The notes below the pieces were generated by a model, which saw only the letters and a program-made list of their open reading frames with translations, was not told the DNA's origin and searched no databases. From positions 4,955-68,954 of the forward strand of contig CAUDNR010003802.1 of NCBI GenBank assembly GCA_958430865.1: DNA of 64,000 bases. The letters run 5' to 3'. Below are positions 33,840 to 45,504 of this stretch, one piece after another. How positions within the stretch are numbered: the stretch's first letter is position 1; every line of letters begins with the position of its first letter. Position numbers and translations under genes: made by a program. Source of the DNA: Entrophospora sp. SA101. Its lineage: Eukaryota; Glomeromycota; Glomeromycetes; Entrophosporales; Entrophosporaceae.

Positions 33840-35706
33840 TTATGAACATTTGTTAATTAATAAATAATTTTCAGTTAAACAATCAAAATGTGATAGTAAT
33901 TGTTCTATAGTCATGTTTTCAATTGAGCTTTCATCACGCTGACGAACATTAACAGTTTGAGTGGCTTGTTCTTTTTCACCAACAACCAAAATAAAGTTAT
34001 ATTGTGCTAACTGTGCAGTTTTAATCATCTTACTTAAGCTATTGTCTGAATTATCTATATCTATGAAATATTGAAAATGTCTTTTACTATTTGATAAAGA
34101 TTGCTTAACCTGATTTGCATAATCCATAGATTTTGTTCCACCTATTGGAATAATTATTGCTTGTCTTGGACTCAGCCAAAAAGGCCATTTCCCGCCGGTG
34201 TGTTCTATTAATATTGCCATCATACGTTCTATTGATCCAAGTATGGCACGATGTATAATGATTGGTGTTTTATCTGAGCCGTTTTCATCTCGATATTTTA
34301 ATTTGAATCGTTTTGGAAGTTGAAAATCCAATTGAATTGTTGCTGTTTGATGCATACGATGGTGAGCATCTTTTACCATTATGTCAATTTTTGGGCCATA
34401 AAAAGCTGCATCTCCTGGATTCAGTGTCCATTTTCTTCCAGTTTGATTCAATGCCTTTTTAAGTGATTCCTCAGCAATATCCCATTCTGAAAGTTCTCCA
34501 ATGTAAGTTGACTCATGTCTTGTAGATAAAACCATCTCATAATGTGGAAATTTGAAATCATTATATACATTTTCTAAAAATGACAGTGTTGAAGATATTT
34601 CCTCATATATTTGCGATTCCCTACAAAATATGTGTGCATCATCTTGATGAAATTGTCGAACCCTAGTAAGACCAGTAAGTACTCCCGATGCTTCATTTCT
34701 ATTTAAAAAAAGTTTTTTTTAAAATGTGAATAAAGCATATGAATAAATAAATATTTAATAAAATTCATGTATAAATAAATAATTGTTTTCACATACACTA
34801 ATACCTGTGCAATGATCCAAAGTCTGCAAGCCTTAATGGCAAATCACGGTATGATTTTGAACTGTTATCAAATATCAAACAATGACCAGGACAATTCATA
34901 GGTTTCAAACCAAAAACATTATCTGATTTGGGCTTCACATTGGAATCGCTATCGTTGTGGTGATGATCGTTTTGAGTTGGAATGGATTTTTCATGAACAG
35001 TAAACATATCACTCTGGTAATTTTGCCAGTGTCCAGACATTTCCCATAAATCTTTTTTGAAAATCATAGGAGTCATGACTTCTTCAAAACCATATTCCTT
35101 ATATTTTAAACGAATATAACTTTGTAATTTATGGAAAACGCGTGTTCCATGAGGAAGCATGAAAATAGAACCTGGGCTCCAAGGATGTACTAAAAATAAT
35201 TGCTGTGATTTTCCTATCGCTCTATGATCTTTTTTATTGGCTTGTTGTTGATCTTCTTTCAGGGAAGATGATTCTTGACTGTTTGAAGAAGAGGTACAAG
35301 TATGAGATTGTGAAGATTTTTTATCAATTTCAAGATCTGGTGTACAAGAAGCATTAGCACTTTTTGTCAAGTTTAGATGGCCAGTGTGTGGAATATGCGG
35401 AACATCTTTTAACAATTTATTACCATTATCATTTCTTTCAATAATTAATTTTTCTCCATTACTATAAAGACTACTTAGATAGCTTTGCCGTTTTAATGTT
35501 GCCAATTCATCCTTTGATTTTTTTATAAATTCCAAAATTTTATATGGTCTAGTTTCGAATTTATTTTTACTAAAACTATCTCTAGTATGTCGATAAAAAT
35601 AATCTCGAAAATTATAACTTGAAAAATTTTTACTGGCCTTAAGTAATGACTGATAAATATGTAAAATTAGTGTTTTATTTGTACTATGTGTTGCCATTGT
35701 TATCAA
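33840..35706 (-). CDS. threonyl-tRNA synthetase, mitochondrial type, two exons
   Basis: Exons 35706-34805 and 34698-33840 join in phase to 586 residues (or 583 from the second ATG). The class II core is complete: motif 1 region GFEEVMTPMIF, MNCPGH, motif 2 HRNEASGVLTGLTRVRQFHQ with DDAHIF, and motif 3 IIHRAILGSIERMMAILIEH. The zinc ligands of bacterial ThrRS (Cys of NCPGH, His of DDAHIF, His of IIHRAILG) are present. The C-terminal anticodon-binding domain follows (QAIIIPIG ... FILVVGEKE). The TGS and editing domains are absent, as in yeast mitochondrial MST1. The N-terminus, rich in Ser/Lys/Arg/Tyr, suits mitochondrial import. A Ser/Gln-rich, His-containing insert sits at about residues 130-180. 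It charges tRNA-Thr. A decayed partial copy lies at 44770-45484. Confidence 0.93.
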
Positions 35707-36132
35707 TATAATTTAAATAATTAAATCTTTTGTTTTCTATTCCTTCCTATTTATTATTTATCATTTTGTCATTGAAAAAATTTTGCAAGATCAAAAATTC
35801 TTGAAGATCTTTTTTCGTTATCAAAAAAGATAAAATTATCTTTATTAAGATAACGTTTGATATTAAATCACAATTTAATATTTTTTTTTTCTTTTTCCCA
35901 GCGTGAATAAATTCACGCGTTTGGAAAATGTTGACATTAATGTATTTCTTCTTCTTTACAAACTTACCAAAACAAGTATACCTACAAGAAGGTATTACGT
36001 TATGTTCTTAAATAACAAACTATTTGATATTTGTAGGTATAGTAACAAAATTTATTGACTATAAAAATGTAGAAGCGACGTTTCCTACGATTGATTGATA
36101 TCATGAATAAATTATTATCTTTGGAAGAAAAA
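35707..36132. other. ThrRS promoter side and a short hairpin
   Basis: An 11-bp perfect inverted repeat (tatacctacaa at 35977-35987, ttgtaggtata at 36031-36041) encloses a 43-nt loop. Nothing else is recognised. Confidence 0.5.
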
Positions 36133-36320
36133 CAATTCCTCTTCAAAATGCCTTCGCGTTTACCATCCACGAAATTCAAGGATCAATCCTACCTCATATG
36201 TAACCATATCTGTGGATGAAAGTATCTTTTCCGGAGGTCAAGTGTATGTAAGTAGAGTAAGTTCTTTTTAGATAGGCTTCATATCTTAAAGTTTGATCAT
36301 GGGATTAAATGTATTTTTCA
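36133..36320 (+). pseudogene. PIF1-type helicase C-terminal relic
   Basis: In three frames the plus strand reads QNAFAFTIHEIQGS, then TISVDESIFSGGQVYVSR, then FDHGIK. This is the order of the PIF1/RecD2 C-terminal motifs ('TIH..QG', 'GQ.YVA.SR'). A stop and a frameshift separate the pieces. It may derive from a Helitron or from the PIF1-like genes dispersed in AM fungi; no Helitron end was seen. Confidence 0.55.
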
Positions 36321-36499
36321 TTTTACATCCGTGAAACACTGAATCCATCTTGCAGCTTCTGCTCGATTAAACATTTGTTATTATTACAAGTAAACGAAAA
36401 GTTTGATTCATCTTTATTATTAGTACCAGTAAATTTCGGGGTGGAAAATGTAATCAATCTCAAACTTTTGTTTTGACAACTTTTTTTTTTGTTTAGAAA

Positions 36500-37340
36500 T
36501 GCTCAAGTACCATAATATCTGCAACTGAACATTCTGAATTGAGTTTAAAGAATTCAGCTTCCTCGGGAGTAAGATTTCGAGAAATGGTGACTGCATCAAA
36601 AATCTGTATTTTTGATAACTAAAGCTTCAGACTTAATCTCGTTACGAACTTTTTTTTAAATTCTTTGGCTTTCATCCATTTTTATTAATTTGAAATTCGC
36701 CCCAGTACTGGCAACAAGGCTACATGAAATCTCGATAAAATTTCTTGCAGACAGACGTTTCTGATGCTCGACTTCAATGAATGATAATACAGCAGGTGAT
36801 TGATCAAGTTTTATAGGAAAAAATAGCTTTATCCCATTCGCGATGTCCCTTTACTGCTGTAGGCTGAGCAACCGCAAGCTCTGTACGAATATTTCCATGA
36901 CCAGATGGGAGAAAAGGGTCATTGGAATTTTTCTGATAAAAAAGAGAAATTATACGCTTTTCACGATTGCGAATTCGGAACATCATCTGGATAAATGCTT
37001 TGACACTGACTGAAGTTGCAATATTTGTAATGCCTACAACTATGTCAAAGTGATTAGATTTCTCAAAAGAAATACCTGTATTTGTATAAGCTACACAATT
37101 GAGTTTACCCCAAGCTGTATCAATATCAAAGAATTCATTTTTTTCGTTGCTTTCCATCAATATCGCACGAGCTTTGATAAATGAATTATCAGCCTACAGA
37201 AGCTTTTTTACTAATGCTCGGGCCATTACAGGACTTGTTACAATAAATGACACGCGTTTGCCCTGCTTCAAAAATCCAAACCCTATTCGTATAACTTCGT
37301 CTCCACTATTTGGATCATAAAGATATTTAACAGTCTTACC
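36500..37340 (-). pseudogene. relic of a replication-origin-binding-protein-like helicase
   Basis: On the minus strand, pieces in family order are: a GFLKQGKRVSFIVTSP-like stretch (about 37290), the open frame 37160-36804 with a 'TGISFE...FD' motif V-like block and a 'QMMFRIRN' motif VI-like block, then SFIEVEHQK and LTPEEAEFFKL pieces down to about 36500. The arrangement matches SF2 helicases of the origin-binding-protein type that are multicopy in Rhizophagus. Stops and frame breaks occur between pieces and the N-terminal half (Walker A/B) is missing. It is a dead fragment; the family call is from memory. Confidence 0.5.
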
Positions 37341-38089
37341 TATAAGAGGCTGGAATTTATCATCAATCACTTGCCCTATATATAAAATTTTTTTTATGGA
37401 ATATGTACAGAATTATACATGAAAAGAGAGCCCTTTTCCGTACATATTTGTACTGAAAATACATTCCGTACATTTTCCTGTACATTTTCAGTGCGTTTTC
37501 AGTGTTTAGCATCTACGGAAATGCACATATTTAAAGAACCGGTTTATATTCGATGCGAGTCGGTGTGTATACATGTAGTTCTCGGGTCTGTAAAACACAA
37601 CATAGTTGGATGCTGACATTACGAAAATCCAATCGAAAAATAGTATAATAATAACGTCAATGTGTTGGATCATAATTTCCATCAGCATCATTCATTATAC
37701 GAAATAAGAGAATTAAAAGAAAAATCAACAATCACAAATGTGACTTAACAACAACAACAACAACAACAAAAAAAACAACAATGATAATAATAATAATAAT
37801 AAAGGAAAAAGAAAACCTCCAATTCGAAATATTTTTCTGCTCCAGAACAAGAATTAGAAATTATATTTATTCAAGTATTATAAATTTTAAAGAAAGATAA
37901 AGATAAAATAAATATATAATTTATAATAAATTTATGGTGGAAATTAAATTAATCATCCATAGATATTTCAACATCTTTGGCCCTTGTTATTATTGTTATT
38001 GTTACTAGAATCTAAATTTGTTAATTAATTAAATGAGAATTAACAATTAACAATTAAATTAATTTATTAATGAAATTTGTATTTATTTA
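37341..38089. other. non-genic; tandem-like words and microsatellites
   Basis: 37400-37510 repeats the words 'ccgtacatat', 'tgtacattttc' and 'cagtgcgttttcagtg'; related words recur at 54045-54095. (CAA)n lies at about 37748-37770 and (AAT)n at about 37780-37801. No gene was recognised. Confidence 0.5.
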
Positions 38090-39481
38090 CCTTGGTTAAA
38101 ATCAGCGTTTAAGAGAATAGAGTTTATATCAAGATTATTTAATGAACTGCTATTACTTGTATAGCTTTCATACTTTTTGACTTGGTAATTTCACCATCCA
38201 ATATTCTACTTGTATGATATGCATCGGATGTGATTTGTGTGCTTGTTGCGAATTGCTACTAGTACTATTACTACTAATACTACTATTAATAATATTATTG
38301 CGTTTATTTTCAGCAAATGTGAAAAGCTCTCCAATAGTTGGTCTTTTAGATGGATCCACATCCCAACATTTCTGCATCATTTGTACACAATCACCAGGCA
38401 TTCCAGGTAATATTGGTGGTCGTAAACCTTCACATACATCAAAAAATTAAATGATAATTATGACCTCTATCATCAAATGGTGGATGGCCTGCAAATATTT
38501 CCCACATAAGCATCCCAACACTATAAACATCTGTTTCTTTGGTGTTCTTTGCATTAACTTTGGCTCTAAGTAGCTCAGGTGCAACGTATGATATAATTCC
38601 ATAGATTTTATTTGATGATTTTTCATCAACTGGTCCACATAGTCCTAAATCTGTAATATAACAATTACTTCATTGTATTAATATATTTCCACTATGTAAA
38701 TCACAATGGATTAAATCTTTTTCATTTAATGAAGTACATAAATAATCAAAGATTGTAATTCTATCTTTTAATGTTAAATAATCTCTTAAGTTTCCCTCTT
38801 GATGATAATTAAGAACCATTGCATAATGTCCATTATCCGGGAATTTAGTTATAATTTTACAATAATTAATTGCCTATAATTAAATATAAAACCAATCAGT
38901 ATTATATAATACAGTGTTATTTATTTTTGATTTAAATAAAAATTATCCAATTTCATCAAAAAATGCTTTTCCTGATTAATTGAATTATTCAAACATTTTA
39001 ATACTACATCAAAAGTTCCACTATAACAAAATTCATTTTCAATTTCATCATAATCAACTATATTTCTCCTTGTCCATGTAGCAAAATAAACTGAACTAAA
39101 TCCACCTTCAGTTAATTTTGTAACATATTGAAAATGATCAAAAGGTATCCATTCTAAAATATAATCTGGCAGAGATGATTTTATTTGACATTGTTGAATA
39201 AAGTCATCAACTATGTTATTTCCAGATGTCCAAGTAGTGAAAAGACTCTGTAGTTTCAAGCTAATACAGCCTTCACAGAATCTATCAGAGTATTTTGTTG
39301 ACTTACACTTGTTGCATTCTTTTGGTTTGCCATCTTTACAAGTTACATTATTTAATTCAATACCATAAATTAACCATTCTTTACAATATTGTTTTTCATT
39401 TTCAGAAAGCTCTTTATTTTTTTCAACTAATGAAAAAAAATAATCATTTCTACTTCCATCCATCAGAATTAACCAGAGCAT
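38090..39481 (-). pseudogene. decayed TKL-type protein kinase with N-terminal Cys cluster
   Basis: The first segment (39481-38947) has a zinc-ribbon-like cluster (CKDGKPKECNKC ... RFCEGC), LEWIPFDHFQYVTKLTEGGFSSVYFATW (glycine-rich loop) and VVLKCL (Lys). After a frame break come MVLNYHQEGNLRDYL, IHCDLHSGNIL, TDLGLCGPVDE, YVAPELL, DVYSVGMLMWEIFAGHPPF and MQKCWDVDPSKRPTIGEL. Lesions: one-base frame shifts at two T6 runs (about 38960 and 38450), an in-frame TGA between the catalytic loop and DLG (about 38680), and further shifts near the C-terminus. The HRD Arg is Cys (HCD) and DFG is DLG, the latter common in this family. A related intact paralogue is expected elsewhere. Homopolymer sequencing errors could explain two of the shifts. 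Confidence 0.75.
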
Positions 39482-40677
39482 TATTATAAATTTCAGCTTT
39501 CTTTCTAATGATAATGATGATAATAATTTATTTTAACTTTATTTAATATCTTTTTATAAATTTATTGGAAAAAGGTAAAATTTAATCGAAAATCTTCTGG
39601 TCACATTTCTAACTTGTATGTGTGAAACTACATGAAATTAAAATTTTAGGGATATTAATTTCATATAAATTTCATTTTTACGCACAACATTATCAATCAA
39701 AGATTAGTTGATAAAGAATTTGTCATAATTTTCTTTTTTATGTGATATATTAATTTCGTGTATGTTTATGTGCAAAAAAACAAACATCACTCTTATTAAT
39801 TTTCGTGGTATATATTTACTCCAGGTATACATATATGGATGAAAGAACCATCTTCCTGTACGCCAATGTTTCATTAAACTCAAAAATTTTCTTCATTTTG
39901 ACATTGCTCAACATATCCAAGAATATTCAACATCTAATTTGATATGATGGCGAGTACTTTCAACTACTACTTTTTCTAGAATATTCTTGATGATACTGTT
40001 TTCAACTGAGACACATTTATAAAGGGACTACTGTCTGGCTGGTATTTTGGACATGTAATTAGTTTGATGAAAAAATATCTTGAGCAAACGTTTTTGTAAC
40101 TTGCATTCTATTATTTTGAAACATGATAAATTGTTTTTTTTTTTTTATGGTTTAAAAAAACCTTGTGTTAATAATATTGAACTGTCACATAATCACCATA
40201 TCTTGTTTCACATGCATACACACATATATATTAATATTATTTTTGGAAATATCAGTAATTTCAATAATTTTATTTTGTTTGTGATTACTTGAGCTTGCTC
40301 TCTATCTGCTGATAATTGTTGACATTAGATGTTGTACAGGTCAAAGGATGCACACGGAACACATATAATTTCATTTATATTTAAATGTAAAAATTATAGT
40401 CGCTGTGTCTACCTGTATGAAACTTTAAAAATAAACTTATCATTCTATTATTAGCTTCTGGAATTGCATCATAATACTTTGTTTACAAATCGAGTTAAAA
40501 TTTTACAAGTATCCCTAAAATAAAAGCACAAAAAATTATAATTAATAATTATTTAATTAATTAAAATTTCATTGGACAACCCTGATTTCACGTGATATTT
40601 CACATACTAGAATTTACTATAAATAACGCCCAAAACTTACTTCAATCAACCCCTTTTCCCAAATCTGAAAAAAAAGT
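39482..40677. other. intergenic, nothing recognised
   Basis: Promoter side of the kinase relic on the left and of the GPI-protein gene on the right. AT-rich; no coding remnant was recognised. Confidence 0.5.
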
Positions 40678-41434
40678 ATGATTTCAAAGGTTTTTTTATT
40701 TTTATTATTAATCACGTTTGCCTCGGCTAGTAAGTCTCGATGAAATATTTTTTAAATTTAAATTTTATTCTTTTTGATTAATAATAATACAATTTTAATT
40801 AAAAAAAATCAAATTTTATTAGAAATTGTAAATCAAATTGATACTCCAGGGGGTAAAATAGCCATTGGTATACTTTATCCGATAACATGGAGTTTAGTTG
40901 ATAAGCCTGAAGATCTTGGCGTTTTAAAAGTGATTAAAACTCCAGAAATGATTCCCAAAATTATTAGTGAAAATGTGGATCTTAACTCAAAAGTATTTTC
41001 TTGGAAAGTGGATGTTAAACCTGGAACATACAGTCTTTCATTGAATGATGGCCTTGTAGACAATCTTTCTGGTATTTTTGATGTTTATGATCCAAAGGCA
41101 CCACCATCAACATCTATTGCAACATCAACAACACCTATTGAAACAGCAAAAATATCAACAAGCGATACTCCTACTAGTAGCGTCAATGAAACTTATGCTT
41201 TATCAACCACTTCCACCGCAGTTACAAGGTAAATTATATATAAACTCATTTTTAAAACTTTTTTTGTTGATTAACTAACCGACTGTAAAATAAAATTAAT
41301 TTTTCAGTGACAATCCAGTTACTGTTACCCCGACCCCACAGTCAGCAATTGGTTCTAATTTAAACATTAGCCATATTTTTTCATTTAACGTTATAATATC
41401 AATCATTATTTTTATTATTCAAACAATGTTTTGA
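40678..41434 (+). CDS. Kre9/Knh1-like Ser/Thr-rich GPI-anchored protein, three exons
   Basis: Exons 40678-40729, 40823-41228 and 41308-41434 give 194 residues. Residues 1-17 are a signal peptide (MISKVFLFLLLITFASA). The next ~90 residues fit the Kre9/Knh1 N-terminal domain of GPI proteins: 'I..P.GG' start, ITWSLVD, KVFSWKVDVKPGTYSLSLND and SGIFDVYD. A Ser/Thr/Pro-rich stretch follows, and the C-terminus is hydrophobic with no basic tail (IIISIIIFIIQTMF) after an IGSN site, as for GPI attachment. The expected location is the cell surface or wall, with a possible role in beta-glucan assembly or wall structure by analogy. All introns are GT-AG and in phase. Confidence 0.8.
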
Positions 41435-42474
41435 AAAGTTAAATTTGTTGTACATTGTTAATATTAATATTAGATTACCTTAATTTGATAATATTTTTGT
41501 TTTATTTGATGTCTTCTTATTTATTAAACATTTGTTCGTGAGAATTGTGGCAAAACTTTGCAGACATCATTATTTATGTCATACAAAAATTTCAGGGATT
41601 AAAATAATGAAATTTTGGCAATGTGGCACAAAAATAGGACACACAAGATTTAAATCTTGGCATAAGGGGATCATAACAACAATAGAAATGTTATATCGAG
41701 TTGACAAATTTAGGATTCTTAATATTATTGACTTGCTGCCGAGTTGATTTTCATCAATCTTTAAAAATGAAACCTTCATCCGTTTCAATCGAATAACTAT
41801 CGTTCGGAGACCTTTCTTTTATATTCCAACAAACTGGGTTGTAATTCACCAGTTTGTTTAATTCAAAGCCGATCTTGCCATCTTGAGTGTCTTTGATGGA
41901 TTAATTCAAATTCATATTGCGTGAATAGCTTTTTGGTTAATACCGATTACTTTACGTTTTATGATATTTTTATGTTGAAAACAACTTGCAAACTTTACAA
42001 TTGATACCTAACCATAAACAGATTCAAGATCCTATATATCAATTATATATATATCAATAATTTATTTATAACTCAGAATTTCCATAAATATATATTAAAA
42101 AAATTTTTATATAAAAGAAATTTAAAAAAGATGACAATGATAAAAATTAAACTATTGTCCGCGTTTCTAACAAAGCTATAATAATAGTAAATAGAATGTT
42201 TTTTATAAAAAACAATACTGTGCAGCATAAATAAACCTATCTTTTAAAAATAGAGTTTTAAAAACACCCTTCGCCGATCAATTCATGAATTAGTTTGCCT
42301 TTTGAAGATAAATTCTTCTGAATATATATATATATAAAGAATCCATTTGGGATCCACATACTAGCCTAATACCTAGTGAATTTTCCGAAAGCTTATTTAA
42401 TGCGGATGATGTCATTTGGGGCATTCCCCTAAAAAATTTTTTCAAAGATTTTCTTTTAATAATTAAAAAGCAAG
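41435..42474. other. intergenic with weak minus-strand relic; eL36 promoter
   Basis: Minus strand at about 41910-41770 reads FELNKLVNYNPVCWNIKERS, coding-like but unassigned. The region 42040-42130 is very AT-rich. A tatatatataaag stretch at about 42326-42338 lies 140 bp upstream of the eL36 start and could serve as a TATA element. Confidence 0.4.
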
Positions 42475-42612
42475 ATGGTAGCAAAACAACCAAAATCAGG
42501 TTTATTTATAGGCTTAAATAAAGGTCATAAAGTAACGCCTAGAGAATATAGACCAAAACCTTCTCGAAGAAAAGGGGTAATTAATTTGAAATTATAAAAA
42601 TTATAATTCTTT

Positions 42613-42644
<32 letters not shown>

Positions 42645-42968
42645 CTTAACAATTTTTGTTAATAAATTAGAAAATATCTAATAAAACAAAATTTGTGAAA
42701 GATTTGATTCGTGAAGTAGTTGGTTATGCACCATATGAAAAACGTGTTATGGAATTGTTGAAAAATTCTAAAGATAAACGTGCTAGAAAGTTGGCTAAAA
42801 AAAGAGTATGTAAGATCAAATAAATATCTAGATATTTTTTATATTTATATTAATATTAATAATACATTATTTAAAAAAACCATTTATAAGCTTGGTACAT
42901 TTGTTCGTGCAAAAAGAAAAGTCGAAGAACTTAGTAATATTATTGCAGAATCTCGCCGTGCTCATTAA
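42475..42968 (+). CDS. RPL36: 60S ribosomal protein eL36, three exons
   Basis: Exons 42475-42576, 42671-42805 and 42891-42968 give 104 residues, the usual size. Signature stretches are [48 protein letters not shown] and the C-terminal [20 protein letters not shown]. It is a large-subunit structural protein. Intron 1 holds a (TA)n run at about 42618-42643. As is typical of ribosomal protein genes, the first exon is short. Confidence 0.97.
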
Positions 42969-43029
42969 TTGATAATAAACAATAACTTTATATTTGTCTA
43001 TTTATACCTTTACCATTTTACAATATAAA

Positions 43030-43310
43030 TTAAAAAAAAGGCTTTAATTTATCAAATTTCTCTAGAGGAATATCAGTCTTTGTAAATGTTTCAATTATTG
43101 CAATGTTAATTGTTTCACAATCATCAGTAACAAAAGAAGCCAAAGATCTTTGTAAAGGCTATGGTGTATTTTATGCCTCTATATAGATTATCAACAACAG
43201 ACTTCTTTTCATGGTTTACAGTATGATTGCAAAAACAACACATTAATTTTCCTGATTCAACATAAACATAATGACTTTTTTCCTGAGACGTTCTAATGCA
43301 GTAACCATCA
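43030..43310 (-). pseudogene. hAT transposase N-terminal remnant with BED-type zinc finger
   Basis: Minus strand: SQEKSHYVYVESGKLMCCFC then NHTVNHEKKSVVDNL (Cys-X2-Cys and a downstream His, as in BED fingers), and after a gap NIAIIETFTKTDIPLEKFDK, the stretch that follows BED in hAT proteins ('...DIPLEK...L..F'). Several stops occur and the catalytic domain is missing. It abuts the 3' end of eL36. Confidence 0.6.
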
Positions 43311-44769
43311 TTTTATCAATCACTTTACATAAAAGTAAAATGAACAATTATGCCAATTATGTGAAGGCATAATCCTGGGCACTCGGGCCAATATTCCCAA
43401 GTAATGTAACAAATGACATTTTTCCAACACGAGTTGTATTTATATATGATGTTAGTCTTCCGCATCTGCGGTAATTTAGACAAGTGCTTACTTACCCAAA
43501 CAAAATGCTCGTCTGATTTTGCTTCGCCACCATTTTTTATCAACCCACACGGTAATGGTTAATTTTTGTATCTCAAGAATGTGTGATTGGCCAAACATTT
43601 TATGATTTCTTCTGTTCGAACTTGCGTTTATAACAACTTGTCGTTGACCCCAACTCCCGCTAACAATTTCTTCTTCAATTATAGTGGATAATCTAGTAAT
43701 GGCAGGTGTTGATGTTTCGTAGTTGATGATTTTATTTTCTTGTAAAAGTGTTATGATCGATTATAATGGCTGGAATAGTGATTCGTTCGGTAATGACAAT
43801 GATTGAAGGTTCCTCTAAAGGATCAAATACCACGTTAATTAATGGCATTGGTCAAAAACTCATCACTATATTTAATAAAAATTCAATACGGAATGACATT
43901 TTTTGGTATTTAGTTTATTTGAGTGTTAAATAAATAATTGATAATTCTAAAAGGTAAAATTGCAATGGTCTTTTGTATAAAATATATGCTTCTTCCAGTC
44001 TTTTTATTCTTATGGGTGGTGTTCCTCCTACCATGCATCCTTTTTCTTCCACTATAAAATAGTGTGTTTTCTAACTTCAGTTCTCTCGGCCAAAATACTT
44101 AATCCCAATAACATATATAGGTTGACAATAGCCTTTTCAATAACGGGTATGATGACTCACTTACAAGATATTGTCCTGTCGTTATTACCAAAATAGCAAG
44201 CGTGTAATCCAAGTTCCTAGCCTTTGGCTGTCGAGCGTATAGTTACCCTTCTCTAGCTAGATTTCCGTTAGTTGTATAGCTAGTCACTAACCGCTTTCCT
44301 CGCTATCCAAATGGATAATCCTTTACAAAAAAGAAAAATAAAGAATGACAATTATATTTCCGAAAGGCATCCATCCCTTTGGTAATATAGTAAATAATTA
44401 AAGATTCTGTGACACTTGTTCCTTCAGCAAAGGTATTCCACAAACTTCAATTTGTTAAAGAATAATGTAATGCAAAGTGGTATTATTTTTATTATCAAGG
44501 TGTAAAATGTAACAATTTACAAATAAAGAAATATTAATATTAACTAGTGAGTGCTAACAACTATTAGTAACGTAATTTGCTTTAGTGAATAAGCAGAAGT
44601 TAGGGTTAACTAGTGAATGTTAAATAAAGTATTGTCTATAGGTTAATTGGAAATACCGGTAGTATTATTGTAATCTTAAACGTAAGGCTGTTAAACAAGT
44701 CATTCAAATTATTTTGTAAATGCACCAAAGTGAGTTTAAAAGGAACTTATAGCATTGTAAAATGGCATC
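43311..44769. other. non-genic; a minus-strand open frame of doubtful status
   Basis: 43543-43325 is open for 72 codons on the minus strand (KNGGEAKSDEHFVWVSKHL) just upstream of the BED finger remnant and may belong to it. Elsewhere nothing is recognised. A short direct repeat 'ttaactagtgartg' occurs at about 44541 and 44606. Confidence 0.4.
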
Positions 44770-45484
44770 TTTAATACCTATGGATTTTCCTGGTCACTTG
44801 ATTGATGTTTAAAATACTACTTGCAGGTTGCACCAGGTATTTAAATTTTGAAATGAAGCATCAGGAGTAATTACCGGTATTAATAGAGTTTGATAATTTC
44901 ATCAAGATGATGCACGCATGTTTTGTAGAGAATCACAAATATATAACATTGGCATTTATGAAAAAATATATAGCGATCTCAAGCTCCCATATTATGCGAT
45001 ATTTTTATCTACAAGTCATGAATAAATTAATCAAATTACATTGGTGAACTTTCAGAATGTGATATTTCTGAGAAATCACTTAAAAGGCATGGTAGATGAT
45101 GTTCACCATCGTAGCAACAATTTAATTGGGATTTTCAACTTCTAAAACGATTTAAATTAAAATGTTGAGATTAAAGCAACTTAAATAAAGCACTACATCA
45201 TGCCATCTTTGAATCAATAAAAATTATGATGGCAATCTTAATAGAACATACTGACTTTTTTGGTCGAGTCAATAATTATTGATTATGCAAATCAGGTCAA
45301 GCAATCTTTATCAAATAGTAAAAGACGTTTCCAATATTTTATAATTCAAAACAATAGCTTTAAATAATACAATGCATTTTATTTTGGCGCCACTCAAACT
45401 GTTGTTAATGTTCATCAGCGTGATGGAAGTTCGATTGAAAACACGATTATAGAACTACTACTATCACATTTTGATTGCTTATAA
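44770..45484 (+). pseudogene. decayed partial copy of the threonyl-tRNA synthetase gene
   Basis: In broken frames the plus strand follows the intact gene (33840-35706) in order: PMDFPGHLI (for PMNCPGHCLI), NEASGVITGINRV, FHQDDARMFCRESQIY, GELSECDISEKSL, DFQLLKRFKLK, AIFESIKIMMAILIEHT, DYANQVKQSLSNSKRRFQYF, ATQTVVNVHQRDGSSIEN and ELLLSHFDCL. It covers only the 3' two thirds. The intron between the two exons has shrunk from 106 to about 14 bases. Stops, deletions (the WPFWLSPRQ segment is lost) and frame shifts make it dead. It lies inverted, about 10 kb from the parent. Confidence 0.9.
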
Positions 45485-45504
45485 TGTTTGTTATATTTTT
45501 ATTT

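Noticed and set aside
41532..41788. Overlapping open frames on both strands
   Set aside because: Neither strand shows a recognisable domain or exon borders; noted only as part of the intergenic entry.
44600..44640. Single ttagggttaac as a telomere-like remnant
   Set aside because: One unit only, within ordinary AT-rich DNA.
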